A stretch of DNA of 64,000 nucleotides. Source: Corallococcus sp. EGB. Its GTDB lineage: Bacteria > Myxococcota > Myxococcia > Myxococcales > Myxococcaceae. Positions 45,847 to 54,926 of this stretch are shown here, piece by piece. Positions within the stretch are counted from its first letter, which is position 1. Every line of letters starts with the position of its first letter. The position numbers and the translations under genes are program-made. The DNA lies in NCBI RefSeq assembly GCF_019968905.1, contig NZ_CP079946.1, forward strand, positions 1,488,001 to 1,552,000. Direction: 5' to 3'. The notes beneath the pieces are model-generated. The model searched no databases. It worked only from the letters and a program-made list of their open reading frames with translations, and was not told the DNA's origin.

Positions 45847-48201
45847 ATGTCCCTCAAGGAATACAAGCCCGGAAGTCCCTTCCCCGGCGTCATCGGCCGC
45901 ACCTGGGAGCAGTCGTCACCCGCGTGGCCCTCGCCCCTGCGCTCGAAGCCCGGCGCGCCCAACGTCCTGTTCATCATCCTGGATGACCTGGGCTTCGGGC
46001 ACCTGGGCTGCTACGGCTCGCCCATCCGCACGCCGAACCTGGACCGGCTGGCGAAGGGCGGGCTGCTCTACAACAACATGCACACCACCGCGCTGTGCTC
46101 GCCCACGCGCTCGTGCATCCTCACCGGCCGCAACCACCACTCCAACGGGATGGGCACCATCACCGAAACGTCGCTGGGCTACCCCGGCTACAACGGCACC
46201 ATCCCCTTCGAGAACGGCTTCCTCTCCGAGATGCTGATGCAGGCCGGCTACAACACGTATGCCATTGGAAAGTGGCACCTCACCCCCGCGGAGCAGACGA
46301 GCGCCGCCGGGCCGTACTCGCGTTGGCCGCTGGGCCGCGGCTTCGAGCGCTTCTATGGCTTCCTGGGCGGGGACACGCACCAGTACTACCCGGACCTCAT
46401 CCACGACAACCACGCCATCCGCCCGCCCGCCACGCCCGAGCAGGGCTACCACCTCACGCCGGACCTGGTGGACCGGGCCATCGACTGCGTCGCGGACACG
46501 AAGCAGGTCGCGCCGGACAAGCCCTTCTTCCTCTACTTCGCCACGGGCGCCATGCACGCGCCCCACCAGGTCCCCCGCGAATGGGCGGACAGGTACGCGG
46601 GCCAGTTCGACGACGGCTGGGACGCCTACCGTCAGAAGGTGTTCCAGCGGCAGCTGGAGCTGGGCGTGCTCCCGAAGGGGACGCAGCTGTCCCGGCACGA
46701 CCCCGACGTGCAGGACTGGGACTCGCTGCCCGCCGAGGAGAAGCGCCTCTACGCTCGGATGATGGAGGTGTATGCGGGCTTCCTGGAGCACACGGACCAC
46801 CACATCGGCCGGCTGCTCAAGTTCCTGGAGGACACGGGCGAGCTGGACGACACGCTCATCATGGTGCTGTCCGACAACGGGGCTAGCGCCGAGGGCGGGC
46901 CGCACGGCTCGGTGAACGAGCTGAAGTTCTTCAACAACGTGCCGGAGTCCCTGGAGCAGAACCTGGCGGCGCTGGAGGACCTGGGCGGCCCGAAGTACTT
47001 CAACCACTACCCGTGGGGCTGGGCCTGGGCGGGGGACACGCCGTTCCGCCGCTGGAAGCGGGAGACGTATCGCGGCGGCACCACCGACCCCTTCCTCGTC
47101 CACTGGCCCCGGGGCATCCAGGCGAAGGGCGAGGTGCGCACGCAGTACGCGCACGCCATCGACATGGTGCCCACGGTGCTGGACTGCCTGGGCCTGGAGC
47201 CGCTGGCGGAGATCCGCGGCGTCACCCAGTCACCCATCGAGGGCGTCAGCTTCAAGCACACGTTCAACGACGCGAACGCGAAGAGCCGCCACCGCACGCA
47301 GTACTTCGAGATGTTCAGCTCGCGCGCCATCTACCATGACGGCTGGCGCGCGGTGTGCCCCTTCCCCGGCCCGTCCTTCGCGGAGGCCGGAGAGGGCTTC
47401 GGCGAGTCGATGCTCGACGAGGACCGGCTGCGCGAACTGGATGCGCACGGCTGGGAGCTGTACCACGTGGCGGAGGACTGCTCCGAAACGAAGAACGTGG
47501 CGCAGGAACACCGGGGCAAGCTCATCGAGATGATCGCCCTCTGGTACGCCGAAGCCGGGCGCTACCAGGTGCTGCCGCTCGCGTCGCCGACGCGCGAGGT
47601 GTTCGCGCTGGAGCGCCCGCAGTTGACGAAGGACCGCACGCGCTACGTCTACCGTCCGCACACGTCACCCGCACCGGAGAACGTGGCGGTGCACGTGCTC
47701 AACCGCCCCCACACCATCACCGCGCAGGTGGAGGTGCGGGACGGCGCGGAGGGCGTGCTGCTGTCCCACGGGGGCCTCACCGGCGGCTACACGTTCTTCA
47801 TGCAGGACCGAAAGCTGCACTACGTCTACAACTTCGTCGGCGAACAGGAGTTCCACATCGAATCGGCGGTGGAGGTGCCCCAGGGGCACTCGACGCTGCA
47901 GTTCGAGTTCGAGCCCACCGGCAAGCCCGACCTGAAGGTGGGGCGGGGCGCGCCTGGACGTGGCCGACTCTACATCAACGGCGACCTGGTGGCGCAGAGC
48001 CCCATCGACGCGACCATGCCGTTGGCCATCAGCCTGGGCGACGGGCTCACGTGCGGCCGGGACGAAAGCTCCTCCGTCAGCCAGCGCTACCGCGCGCCCT
48101 TCGAGTTCACCGGCACGCTCTACGAGGTGACGGTGGATGTGTCCGGCCAGTACGTCCGGGACACGAAGACCGAACAGAAGGTCGCCCTGGCGAAGCAGTG
48201 A
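45847..48201 (+). CDS. Arylsulfatase-type sulfatase
   Basis: The 784-residue enzyme has the sulfatase signature C-S-P-T-R at 84-88; the Cys is converted to formylglycine by FGE in family members. Metal ligands lie in L-D-D-L-G-F (46-47) and S-D-N-G-A-S. G-K-W-H-L-T carries the conserved Lys and His. The last 200 residues form a beta-rich domain. No signal peptide is seen, so the enzyme may be cytoplasmic or use another route. Start 45847 begins with S-L-K-E-Y-K-P-G-S-P-F-P-G, typical of this sulfatase subgroup; the frame continues 17 codons upstream. Substrate is probably a sulfate ester, but which is unknown. Confidence 0.9.
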   Translation: MSLKEYKPGSPFPGVIGRTWEQSSPAWPSPLRSKPGAPNVLFIILDDLGFGHLGCYGSPIRTPNLDRLAKGGLLYNNMHTTALCSPTRSCILTGRNHHSNGMGTITETSLGYPGYNGTIPFENGFLSEMLMQAGYNTYAIGKWHLTPAEQTSAAGPYSRWPLGRGFERFYGFLGGDTHQYYPDLIHDNHAIRPPATPEQGYHLTPDLVDRAIDCVADTKQVAPDKPFFLYFATGAMHAPHQVPREWADRYAGQFDDGWDAYRQKVFQRQLELGVLPKGTQLSRHDPDVQDWDSLPAEEKRLYARMMEVYAGFLEHTDHHIGRLLKFLEDTGELDDTLIMVLSDNGASAEGGPHGSVNELKFFNNVPESLEQNLAALEDLGGPKYFNHYPWGWAWAGDTPFRRWKRETYRGGTTDPFLVHWPRGIQAKGEVRTQYAHAIDMVPTVLDCLGLEPLAEIRGVTQSPIEGVSFKHTFNDANAKSRHRTQYFEMFSSRAIYHDGWRAVCPFPGPSFAEAGEGFGESMLDEDRLRELDAHGWELYHVAEDCSETKNVAQEHRGKLIEMIALWYAEAGRYQVLPLASPTREVFALERPQLTKDRTRYVYRPHTSPAPENVAVHVLNRPHTITAQVEVRDGAEGVLLSHGGLTGGYTFFMQDRKLHYVYNFVGEQEFHIESAVEVPQGHSTLQFEFEPTGKPDLKVGRGAPGRGRLYINGDLVAQSPIDATMPLAISLGDGLTCGRDESSSVSQRYRAPFEFTGTLYEVTVDVSGQYVRDTKTEQKVALAKQ

Positions 48202-48209
48202 AAGACAAG

Positions 48210-48246
48210 AGGCCCGGAGGGGAGCAGGGGGCTCCCCTCCGGGCCT
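48210..48246. terminator. Bidirectional hairpin between sulfatase and metallopeptidase genes
   Basis: A perfect 16- to 17-bp stem (AGGCCCGGAGGGGAGC and complement) with a 5-nt loop lies in the 60-bp gap between the convergent genes. It can terminate both, though neither side has a long T-run. Confidence 0.8.
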
Positions 48247-48261
48247 GGAACTTCCGCGGGA

Positions 48262-50058
48262 TTACTTGGTCACGCCGACGGCGGTCCAGGCCTCGGCGAC
48301 CTTCTTCGCCTCGGTGGAGTCCTTGCCGTACAGGTCCGTGGCCGCCTTGATGGTGGCGGCGCGGGCCTGGGAGAAGTTCGTCTGCGGCGTCATGTACGTG
48401 GTCAGCGCGCGGCCGAAGATCTTCAGGCTCTTCTCCATGCCGATGCCGCCCTTCACCTCGATGCCGGAGGTGCGGTTCTTGCCGCCCTCGGTGAGCAGGT
48501 AGAAGGCGTTGTTCGCGATGCCGCTGGAGCCGTGGACCTCCGTCATCTTCGGGAAGTCCTTGTAGTTGTCGATGGAGTAGCCGTCCGACTTCGGGTCGTT
48601 CATGTAGCGGAGGGCGTCCGTGTTGTCGCCGTTCTTCGGCGTCCACGCGTCCTCGCCCACGGACCAGTCGAACTTCACGGCGCTGTTCTTCTGGCTGGCG
48701 TACCACTCCACGCCGGTGCCCATGATGTCGCTGAAGGACTCGTTGAGGCCGCCGGACTCGCCCTCGTACTCCAGGCCCGCGGTGCGCTCCGTGAGGCCGT
48801 GGGTGATTTCGTGGCCCGCGATGTCCAGCGTGGTGAGCGGGCCGGACTCCTTCCCGTCGCCGTCGCCGTACTGCATCTTCTCGCCGTCCCAGAACGCGTT
48901 CACCAGGTTCACGTCGGTGTGCACGTAGGAGACGAGCTTCTCACCCTTGCCGTCGATGGAGTCGCGGCCGAGGATGTCCTTGTAGAAGTCGTAGGTCATC
49001 TCCGCGCCGTAGTGCGCGTCCACCGCGGCGGCGGCGCGCGACGGGTCGGTCTTCTCACCCCAGACGTCGTTCTTGTCCGTGAAGGCCGTGGTGCCGGACG
49101 CCTCGGGCTTGTTCTTCGCGTCGTAGGTCACGATGCCCTTGCCGCGCGTCTTGTCCTCCAGCGAGTACGTGCCGTCCTTGTTCTTCGTGGTCTGCAGGTC
49201 GACCTTGCCGCTGTACATCGTCTGGTCATCCGCCACGCGGCCCGTGCCCGGCTTGGTGGGCGTCGTCGGCGCCGGCGTGGTGGGCTTCGGCGTGGGCGTG
49301 GGCGTGCTGCCGCCGCGCTTGGCGGTGGCCTCGCGGCTCAGGTGGCCCAGGGTGTTGTACTGCTTGACGGACTCGCCGGTGTTCGCGTCGATGAAGTAGT
49401 TCATCGAGCGCGGCTCCTTGCCGTTGGACAGCGACGTGTCCGTGAGCGTCACGTGGTAGGCGGCGTGGTACTGGCCGTCCTTGCCCTTCACGATGACCTT
49501 CTCGGAGGTGGGGGCCTTGGACGTGTCGCCGTTGAAGTCCTTCTGCGCCACGGCCAGCGCGTCCTTCGCGGTCAGCTTCGTGGGCGCCTTGCCCAGGCCC
49601 ACCGGGATGTTGGACACGTCGCCCGTCAGGCTGTCGAACTGACCCTTCGCGTCCAGGTGGCCGATGATCTGCTCACCGGCGACCTTCAGGCCCTCGTGCA
49701 TGCGGTCCATGCGCACGTGCGTCATGCCCAGCTGGTCGCGCTCCACCGAGCGCGGCGAGAACGACGTGCCGCCCGTGATGCCGGTCAGCTGCGGGTTCTT
49801 CTGGTTCACGTACGCCACCGTCTGCTGCACGGCCTGCTGCGCCTGGGGGCTGGAGAGGTCCACCGGGCCCGGCGTCAGCTTCTGGCCCACGCCGCTCAGC
49901 GCCACCGTGGCCTTCGCCTTGGACGGCGCGCCCGTGCTGAAGCTCGACTGCGAGCTCATGCCCACCGGACCCTGGGGCTTCACGGTGTTCACCGGCTTCG
50001 TGTCGGTGCGGTTCTGGGTGGCAACAACGGGCTTCGAAAGGTCGGTGCGCAGGGCCAT
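48262..50058 (-). CDS. M4-family metallopeptidase (thermolysin-like)
   Basis: The 598-residue protein has a propeptide with FTP-like region (about 75-240), a Thr/Pro linker (about 250-272) and a peptidase domain. The zinc motif is H-E-I-T-H at 416-420, with the third ligand Glu440 in G-G-L-N-E-S-F-S-D. The catalytic His region lies near V-H-G-S-S-G-I-A-N. No classical signal peptide is present: the first 60 residues are polar (Lys, Thr, Ser, Gln). Secretion must use another signal, or an alternative start is needed. Such proteases would help a predatory bacterium digest prey protein. Confidence 0.92.
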   Translation of the reverse strand: MALRTDLSKPVVATQNRTDTKPVNTVKPQGPVGMSSQSSFSTGAPSKAKATVALSGVGQKLTPGPVDLSSPQAQQAVQQTVAYVNQKNPQLTGITGGTSFSPRSVERDQLGMTHVRMDRMHEGLKVAGEQIIGHLDAKGQFDSLTGDVSNIPVGLGKAPTKLTAKDALAVAQKDFNGDTSKAPTSEKVIVKGKDGQYHAAYHVTLTDTSLSNGKEPRSMNYFIDANTGESVKQYNTLGHLSREATAKRGGSTPTPTPKPTTPAPTTPTKPGTGRVADDQTMYSGKVDLQTTKNKDGTYSLEDKTRGKGIVTYDAKNKPEASGTTAFTDKNDVWGEKTDPSRAAAAVDAHYGAEMTYDFYKDILGRDSIDGKGEKLVSYVHTDVNLVNAFWDGEKMQYGDGDGKESGPLTTLDIAGHEITHGLTERTAGLEYEGESGGLNESFSDIMGTGVEWYASQKNSAVKFDWSVGEDAWTPKNGDNTDALRYMNDPKSDGYSIDNYKDFPKMTEVHGSSGIANNAFYLLTEGGKNRTSGIEVKGGIGMEKSLKIFGRALTTYMTPQTNFSQARAATIKAATDLYGKDSTEAKKVAEAWTAVGVTK

Positions 50059-50423
50059 GGGGGGCTTTCAGGGGAAGGTGAAGCGGACAAATTGATTCTC
50101 GTGTCAGCCGTCCCGTTGTTGCGTGTGGGTGCCTGCTTACACGGTCATGAGTGGAGTCAACCTCATGAATTCACAGGTGAAGTCTTCGTCCTACATCCGC
50201 CCCGGAAGCACATTCCGACCCGCAGGTTGGCAGGTGCGTGGGGTTGTATTTCCGTTCATTTTCACCCGGGCTGTGCACGGCCGTCCACCCACACCCCGTG
50301 TCTGGACGCCCGCCCGGCCGCTGCTGCCCGCCCGCCATGCATGCCGGGGGGCAGGGGCGGAATCCGGCGCTCGCGCACCCCATCTTCATTCTTCAGGGAG
50401 GTTCACGGGAGGAAGGAGCGGGG
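50059..50423. promoter_or_regulatory. Divergent region between metallopeptidase and FUSC genes
   Basis: A 365-bp gap with lower G+C than its surroundings, for example ACAAATTGATTCTCG near 50090 and GTTGTATTTCCGTTCATTTTC near 50245. Promoters for both genes are expected here, but no pair of hexamers stands out. The open frame upstream of 50424 on the plus strand is not protein-like. Confidence 0.4.
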
Positions 50424-52622
50424 ATGCGCGAGGACGGAGGCGACACGGCGGCGGAGGGGTGGGTGGCCCCCCGGGGGCGGGCGGCGCGGGGACACCTGCC
50501 CCGCCATGTCGCGGGCCTCTTCCGCTTCCAGCCAGGCCGGCCCGCGGTCGCCGCGGGACTCCGCACGGCGCTGGCGCTGGGTGTGCCGTTGATGGTCTCC
50601 GCGCTGCTGGGCAACCCGGCGGCGTCGTGGGCGGGCATGGCGGGCCTCTTCGTCGCGCTGGTGGACAAGGGCGGGCCGTACCGCACGCGTGCGCGCTCCA
50701 TGGGGACCATGACGGTGCTGGGCGCGGGGGTGGGGCTGCTCATCGTGCTGCCCAGTCCCTTCTGGGTGGACGTGGCGCTGACGCTCTTCTGGGTGACGGC
50801 GTGCGGTTTCGCGCGCAGCTTCGGAGACACGCCGGGCATCGTCGGCATGCTGCTGGCCAACCTGTTCGTGGTGTCGCTGGCCCTGCCGCAGCGTGGACCG
50901 GCGGCGGCGCTGGTGCAGGCGGCCTGGTTCGTGGCGGGCGGCCTGTGGTCCATGTTCCTGGCGCTGGTGTTGTGGCCGCTGCGGCCGTACCGCCCGGCGC
51001 GGCTCGCCATCTCGGCCTGCTACGACGAGCTGGCGGACCTGGCGGACGCCGTGGCGGGCTGGCCCATGGAGGGGCCCTCGCGGGTGGGCACGTGGGAGTC
51101 GGTGCAGCGGGCCGCGCGCATGCGGCAGTCGCTGGAGGCGGCGCGCGCGATGCTGGGGGCCACGCGCCAGGGGCGGCAGGAGGAGAGCGGCCGGGGCGAG
51201 CACCTGCTGGTGCTGCTGGAGGACGCGGACGCGCTGTCGCTCCTGCTCACGGCGATGTCGGAGGCGCTGGACGAGGCGCCGCGACAGGGCGCGTGCCGCG
51301 CGGCGCGCATCGAGGCGCAGCATGCATTGGGCGCGCTGGCGGTGGAGCTGCGGGGCGTGGTGGGCGCGCTGGCGCGGGGCTCGGTGCCGGCGCCGACGTC
51401 GTGGGACGCGGAGCGGGTGACGCGCGTGCTCCAGGTGGACGGCGGCCTGCCGGAGCCGGCGCGCTCGCAGTATTCGCACGTGGCGGGGCTGCTCGGGCGG
51501 CTGCGGGAGTACAGCGCGGTGGCGCTGGACGTGGCGGCGCGGCTGGAGAGCGGCAAGCCGCTGCCGGAGCGCGACCTGGAGGTGCTGGGGCAGGGGGCTC
51601 GCCGCAAGCGCTCGGCATGGGCGGTGCTGCGCGACCACCTGACGCCGGAGTCGGTGGTCTTCCGGCACGCGCTGCGGCTGGGAATCACCGCGTCGGTGGC
51701 GACGGCGCTGGCGGAGGGGCTGGGGCTCAACCACTGGTACTGGGTGACCATCTCGGTGATTGTCGTGTTGCAGCCGTACGCGGGGCTCACGACGGAGAAG
51801 GGGCTTCAGCGCGTGGCGGGGACGTTCCTGGGCAGCGTGATGGCCATGGGGCTGGCGCACGTGCTGCCCGAGCGGTGGATGATGTTCGCGGCCATCGTGT
51901 TGCTGGTCTGCGTGTCGGTGAGCGTGCGGCCCCTGAACTTCACGGTGTACCAGGTGCTGCTGGCACCGGCGCTGGTGCTGCTCGCGGAGATTCAAACAGG
52001 GGACTGGCGGCTCGCGGGCGTGCGCATCCTCAACACGCTGTTGGGCGGGGGGCTGGCGCTGCTGGGCATCCGGCTGCTCTGGCCCAGCCCCGAGCACGCG
52101 CGCTTCGGCGAGGAGGTGGCGTGCGTGCTGAAGGCGGACCAGGCCTACCTGCGCGACGTGGCGCGGACGCCGGTGTCCTCGGAGGTGGCGCTGCGCGAGG
52201 CCCGGCGCAAGGTGGGCGTGGCGCTGCTGTCCGCGGAGGCGTCGTTCCAGCGGCTGCTCAGCGAATGGAAGGGACCGGCGAAGGAGCTGGAGCCGGGGAT
52301 GGCGTTGATCACCTACGCCCGGCGCTTCTCGGCGGCGGTGACGGCGCTGGCGGCGAGCCGAGCCTGGCATCCGGGGGCGGACCTGGGCCCGGTGGTGCGC
52401 TACGTGTCGGACGCGCTGGAGGAGCTGTCCGCGGCGCTGGTATCGCGCCGCGTGCCGTCCGCGCTCAAGCGCGAGGCGCCTGACTTCGGGGACGCCGATG
52501 CGCTGGCGCGCACGCAGGTGGAGCGGCTGGTGCGCCAGCTGCGTGTGCTCCACCACGCGGTGGAGCGCATGCCACCCGCGCTGCGCTCTTCGGAGGACGG
52601 CGCTATGCCCGCTCCAGCTTGA
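50424..52622 (+). CDS. FUSC-family inner-membrane protein (aromatic acid exporter-like)
   Basis: The 732-residue protein has two membrane blocks of about five to six helices each (about 45-190 and 415-560), each followed by a helical cytoplasmic domain. This is the two-block layout of the FUSC/YccS/AaeB group. L-R-T-A-L-A-L-G-V-P and L-R-L-G-I-T-A-S-V-A at the starts of the two blocks are recognisable repeats. AaeB exports aromatic acids; many relatives are untested. AAGGAG precedes ATG at 50424. Its 3' end overlaps the convergent HEAT-repeat gene by 20 bp. Confidence 0.86.
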   Translation: MREDGGDTAAEGWVAPRGRAARGHLPRHVAGLFRFQPGRPAVAAGLRTALALGVPLMVSALLGNPAASWAGMAGLFVALVDKGGPYRTRARSMGTMTVLGAGVGLLIVLPSPFWVDVALTLFWVTACGFARSFGDTPGIVGMLLANLFVVSLALPQRGPAAALVQAAWFVAGGLWSMFLALVLWPLRPYRPARLAISACYDELADLADAVAGWPMEGPSRVGTWESVQRAARMRQSLEAARAMLGATRQGRQEESGRGEHLLVLLEDADALSLLLTAMSEALDEAPRQGACRAARIEAQHALGALAVELRGVVGALARGSVPAPTSWDAERVTRVLQVDGGLPEPARSQYSHVAGLLGRLREYSAVALDVAARLESGKPLPERDLEVLGQGARRKRSAWAVLRDHLTPESVVFRHALRLGITASVATALAEGLGLNHWYWVTISVIVVLQPYAGLTTEKGLQRVAGTFLGSVMAMGLAHVLPERWMMFAAIVLLVCVSVSVRPLNFTVYQVLLAPALVLLAEIQTGDWRLAGVRILNTLLGGGLALLGIRLLWPSPEHARFGEEVACVLKADQAYLRDVARTPVSSEVALREARRKVGVALLSAEASFQRLLSEWKGPAKELEPGMALITYARRFSAAVTALAASRAWHPGADLGPVVRYVSDALEELSAALVSRRVPSALKREAPDFGDADALARTQVERLVRQLRVLHHAVERMPPALRSSEDGAMPAPA

Positions 52623-54198
52623 CCATCAGCCGGCGCAGGTCCTCGTTCACGCGCACGAAGTTGGAGTTGCCCCGCTCGTCCTCCAGCTGCTTCTTCAGCG
52701 CGGGCAGGGACGCCTCGCGCAGCTTCTTCGCCGCGCCGGGGGCGTCCGCCAGCCAGTCCACCGCCTGGATGACCGCGGCGCGCGCCTCGGTGTCGCGCTC
52801 GCTGAGCCGGGTCGCCAGCGCCGGGCCGTGGTCCACCGCGCCGGAGCGCCCCAGCTCCAGCGCCGCGCGCTGCAGCAGCGCCGCGCTCGCCTTGGACAGC
52901 CGCTGCGACCAGCAGCCCGCATCCCCGCTGCACGCCTGCGCCGCCTCCAGCACCGCGCCGTACCCCTGAACCTGGTCCGCGCGCTTCCTGCCCAGCGCCG
53001 CCGCGTCCTCGCAGCCCTCCTCGCCCGTCTCCTTGCAGTCCGCCGCCGTGCGCGCCGGCTCCGCCGCGGCCAGCTTCGCGAGCAGCGGCTGCTCCCGCGC
53101 ATCCCCCAGCAGCGCGATGCCCTTCACCGCGATTTCGCGCGCGTACCAGTCCCCGGTGCCCGCCGCCTTCTCCAGCGCGGGAATCGCATCGCGGCTGCCC
53201 AGCAGCGACAGCGCCCGCACGTACGCGTCCCGCACCGTCGGATCCGGCTCACCCACGAGCCCCGCCAGCGGCTTCACCGCCTCCGGCGCGCGCATCCTCC
53301 CGAGCGCATCCGCCGCCTGCATCCGCACCAGCGCTTGAATCTGCGGATCCGAGTGCGTGAACGACAGCTGCTTCAACAGCGACGGCACCGCGCGCTTCTC
53401 CCGCAGGTCGCCCAGCACCTGCGCGGCCTTCATCGGATAGCTGGCCGGGTTCACCCCCTGCGCCTTCGCCCACGTGAGCAGCTCCGCGTCCTTGCCCTCC
53501 AGCACCGGCAGGAGCGCGTCCGCCGCGGGCGCGCCCAGCTGGAACAGCGCGAAGCTGCTCTCCACGTAGAAGGACACGCCCCGGCGCTCCTTCGTCAGCG
53601 TGCGCATCAGCGCCGGCACCGCGCGTGGATCTCCAATCTGCCCCAGCGCCTCGATGGCCTTCTTGTTGAGGAACGGCTCCGCGGCCTCGTCCGTGGCCAG
53701 CTGGATGAGCGGCTCCACCGCCGGCTTCGCCCTCAGCGCGCCCAGCACCTGGATGGCCTCGATGCGCGTGTAGTTGTCCTTGCTGCGCAAGAGCGGCACC
53801 AGCGACGGCACCGCGCGCTCATCTCCAATGCGCCCCAGCGCCCCCACCACCGCCTTGTTCACCTGCTGCGCGGGCACGTCCGACGCCCCGGGGTCCAGCG
53901 CCGCCGTCAGCGGCTCCAGCGAGGAGGGGTGGTGCAGGTCTCCCAGCGTCCGGGCCACCGCCGCCTTCACCTCCGGCCTGCGCTCCGAGGACAGCCGCGC
54001 GTGCAGGAAGGGGAGGAACTGTTCATTGACATTGCCCGACGTGCGCAGGGACTCAATCACACGCACCTTGTCGTCGGGCCGTTTCGCCCCCTCCAGACTG
54101 GACTGCCAGTACTCCGGTGTCTTGGGGTCCTCCTTCTTGCAGCCCCCCAGGGCAAGGCAGGACACGGCCAGTGAGAGGGCGACGAATGAGCGGGACAT
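52603..54198 (-). CDS. HEAT-repeat lipoprotein
   Basis: The 531-residue protein has a lipoprotein signal (L-A-L-G-G-C, Cys20) and at least six HEAT-like helical repeats between residues 50 and 370, recognised by repeated phrases such as A-L-G-R-I-G-D-E-R-A-V-P-S-L and A-L-G-Q-I-G-D-P-R-A-V-P-A-L. Two Cys pairs (C-K-E-T-G-E-E-G-C and C-S-G-D-A-G-C) may form disulfides in the periplasm. HEAT arrays act as protein scaffolds. AGGAG is close before ATG at 54198; the open frame upstream of it is not protein-like. Partner unknown. Confidence 0.86.
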   Translation of the reverse strand: MSRSFVALSLAVSCLALGGCKKEDPKTPEYWQSSLEGAKRPDDKVRVIESLRTSGNVNEQFLPFLHARLSSERRPEVKAAVARTLGDLHHPSSLEPLTAALDPGASDVPAQQVNKAVVGALGRIGDERAVPSLVPLLRSKDNYTRIEAIQVLGALRAKPAVEPLIQLATDEAAEPFLNKKAIEALGQIGDPRAVPALMRTLTKERRGVSFYVESSFALFQLGAPAADALLPVLEGKDAELLTWAKAQGVNPASYPMKAAQVLGDLREKRAVPSLLKQLSFTHSDPQIQALVRMQAADALGRMRAPEAVKPLAGLVGEPDPTVRDAYVRALSLLGSRDAIPALEKAAGTGDWYAREIAVKGIALLGDAREQPLLAKLAAAEPARTAADCKETGEEGCEDAAALGRKRADQVQGYGAVLEAAQACSGDAGCWSQRLSKASAALLQRAALELGRSGAVDHGPALATRLSERDTEARAAVIQAVDWLADAPGAAKKLREASLPALKKQLEDERGNSNFVRVNEDLRRLMVKLERA

Positions 54199-54301
54199 GG
54201 GGCTCCTTTGCGTCCGAACGTCTGGGCTTTCGTCGGGTGTAGACCTCTCCTGACGAAGGACGCAAACCTCCCCCACCTCCTGGGGTACGCTGGTCAACGA
54301 C

Positions 54302-54892
54302 ATGGCCCCTGCCGAAGACAGTCGTAACGCGTCGCGTCCGACCATCATGCGCCGCACGTACCTGCTCGACCGAGAATTCCAGCTCAAATACATCCTGCTG
54401 CTCACCGGCATGGGCGCGGGGAGCATGTTGCTGTTCGGCGTGCTCGCCCAGCAGGTGCACCGGATGGCCGCCGAAGGGGGCCTGTCCGGCGAGGAGACGC
54501 TCTGGTGGCTCACCGGCGTCGCCACGGTGGGCCTGGGCATCGCGCTCGGGTTGTTCGGGCTGCTCTTCACGCACCGTGTGGCGGGCCCGGTGCATGTCAT
54601 GAGCCTCTACGTCGCGGCGCTCGCGGCGGGCCGTTATCCGCGCCTGCGCCCCTTGCGGCGCAAGGACGAGCTGCGCGCCTTCTTCGCGCGCTTCAGCGAA
54701 GCGGTGGACCGCATCCGCCAGCGCGAGGCGGACGAGGCGTTGGCGCTGGAGAAGGCGCTGCACGCGCTCAAGGACCTGGCCACCACCCCCGAAGCGCGCG
54801 AGGCCCTGTCCACGCTGGAGGCGCTGCGTGCGCGCAAGCGCCAGGCGGTGGACACGGCCGCGCAACCCGCCACCTTCAAGTCCGTGGCCTGA
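54302..54892 (+). CDS. Membrane protein with HAMP-like region
   Basis: The 196-residue protein has two transmembrane helices (about 29-50 and 68-92). They are followed by R-V-A-G-P-V-H-V-M-S-L-Y-V-A-A-L and D-E-L-R-A-F-F-A-R-F-S-E-A-V-D, which fit the two helices of a HAMP linker, and by a coiled coil. No kinase or methyl-accepting domain follows, so it may relay a signal to another protein or act as a scaffold. It lies 34 bp before fmt in the same direction and may belong to that operon. Confidence 0.75.
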   Translation: MAPAEDSRNASRPTIMRRTYLLDREFQLKYILLLTGMGAGSMLLFGVLAQQVHRMAAEGGLSGEETLWWLTGVATVGLGIALGLFGLLFTHRVAGPVHVMSLYVAALAAGRYPRLRPLRRKDELRAFFARFSEAVDRIRQREADEALALEKALHALKDLATTPEAREALSTLEALRARKRQAVDTAAQPATFKSVA

Positions 54893-54926
54893 CCCCACCC
54901 CTCTTCACCCACGAGATTTCCCTCGC

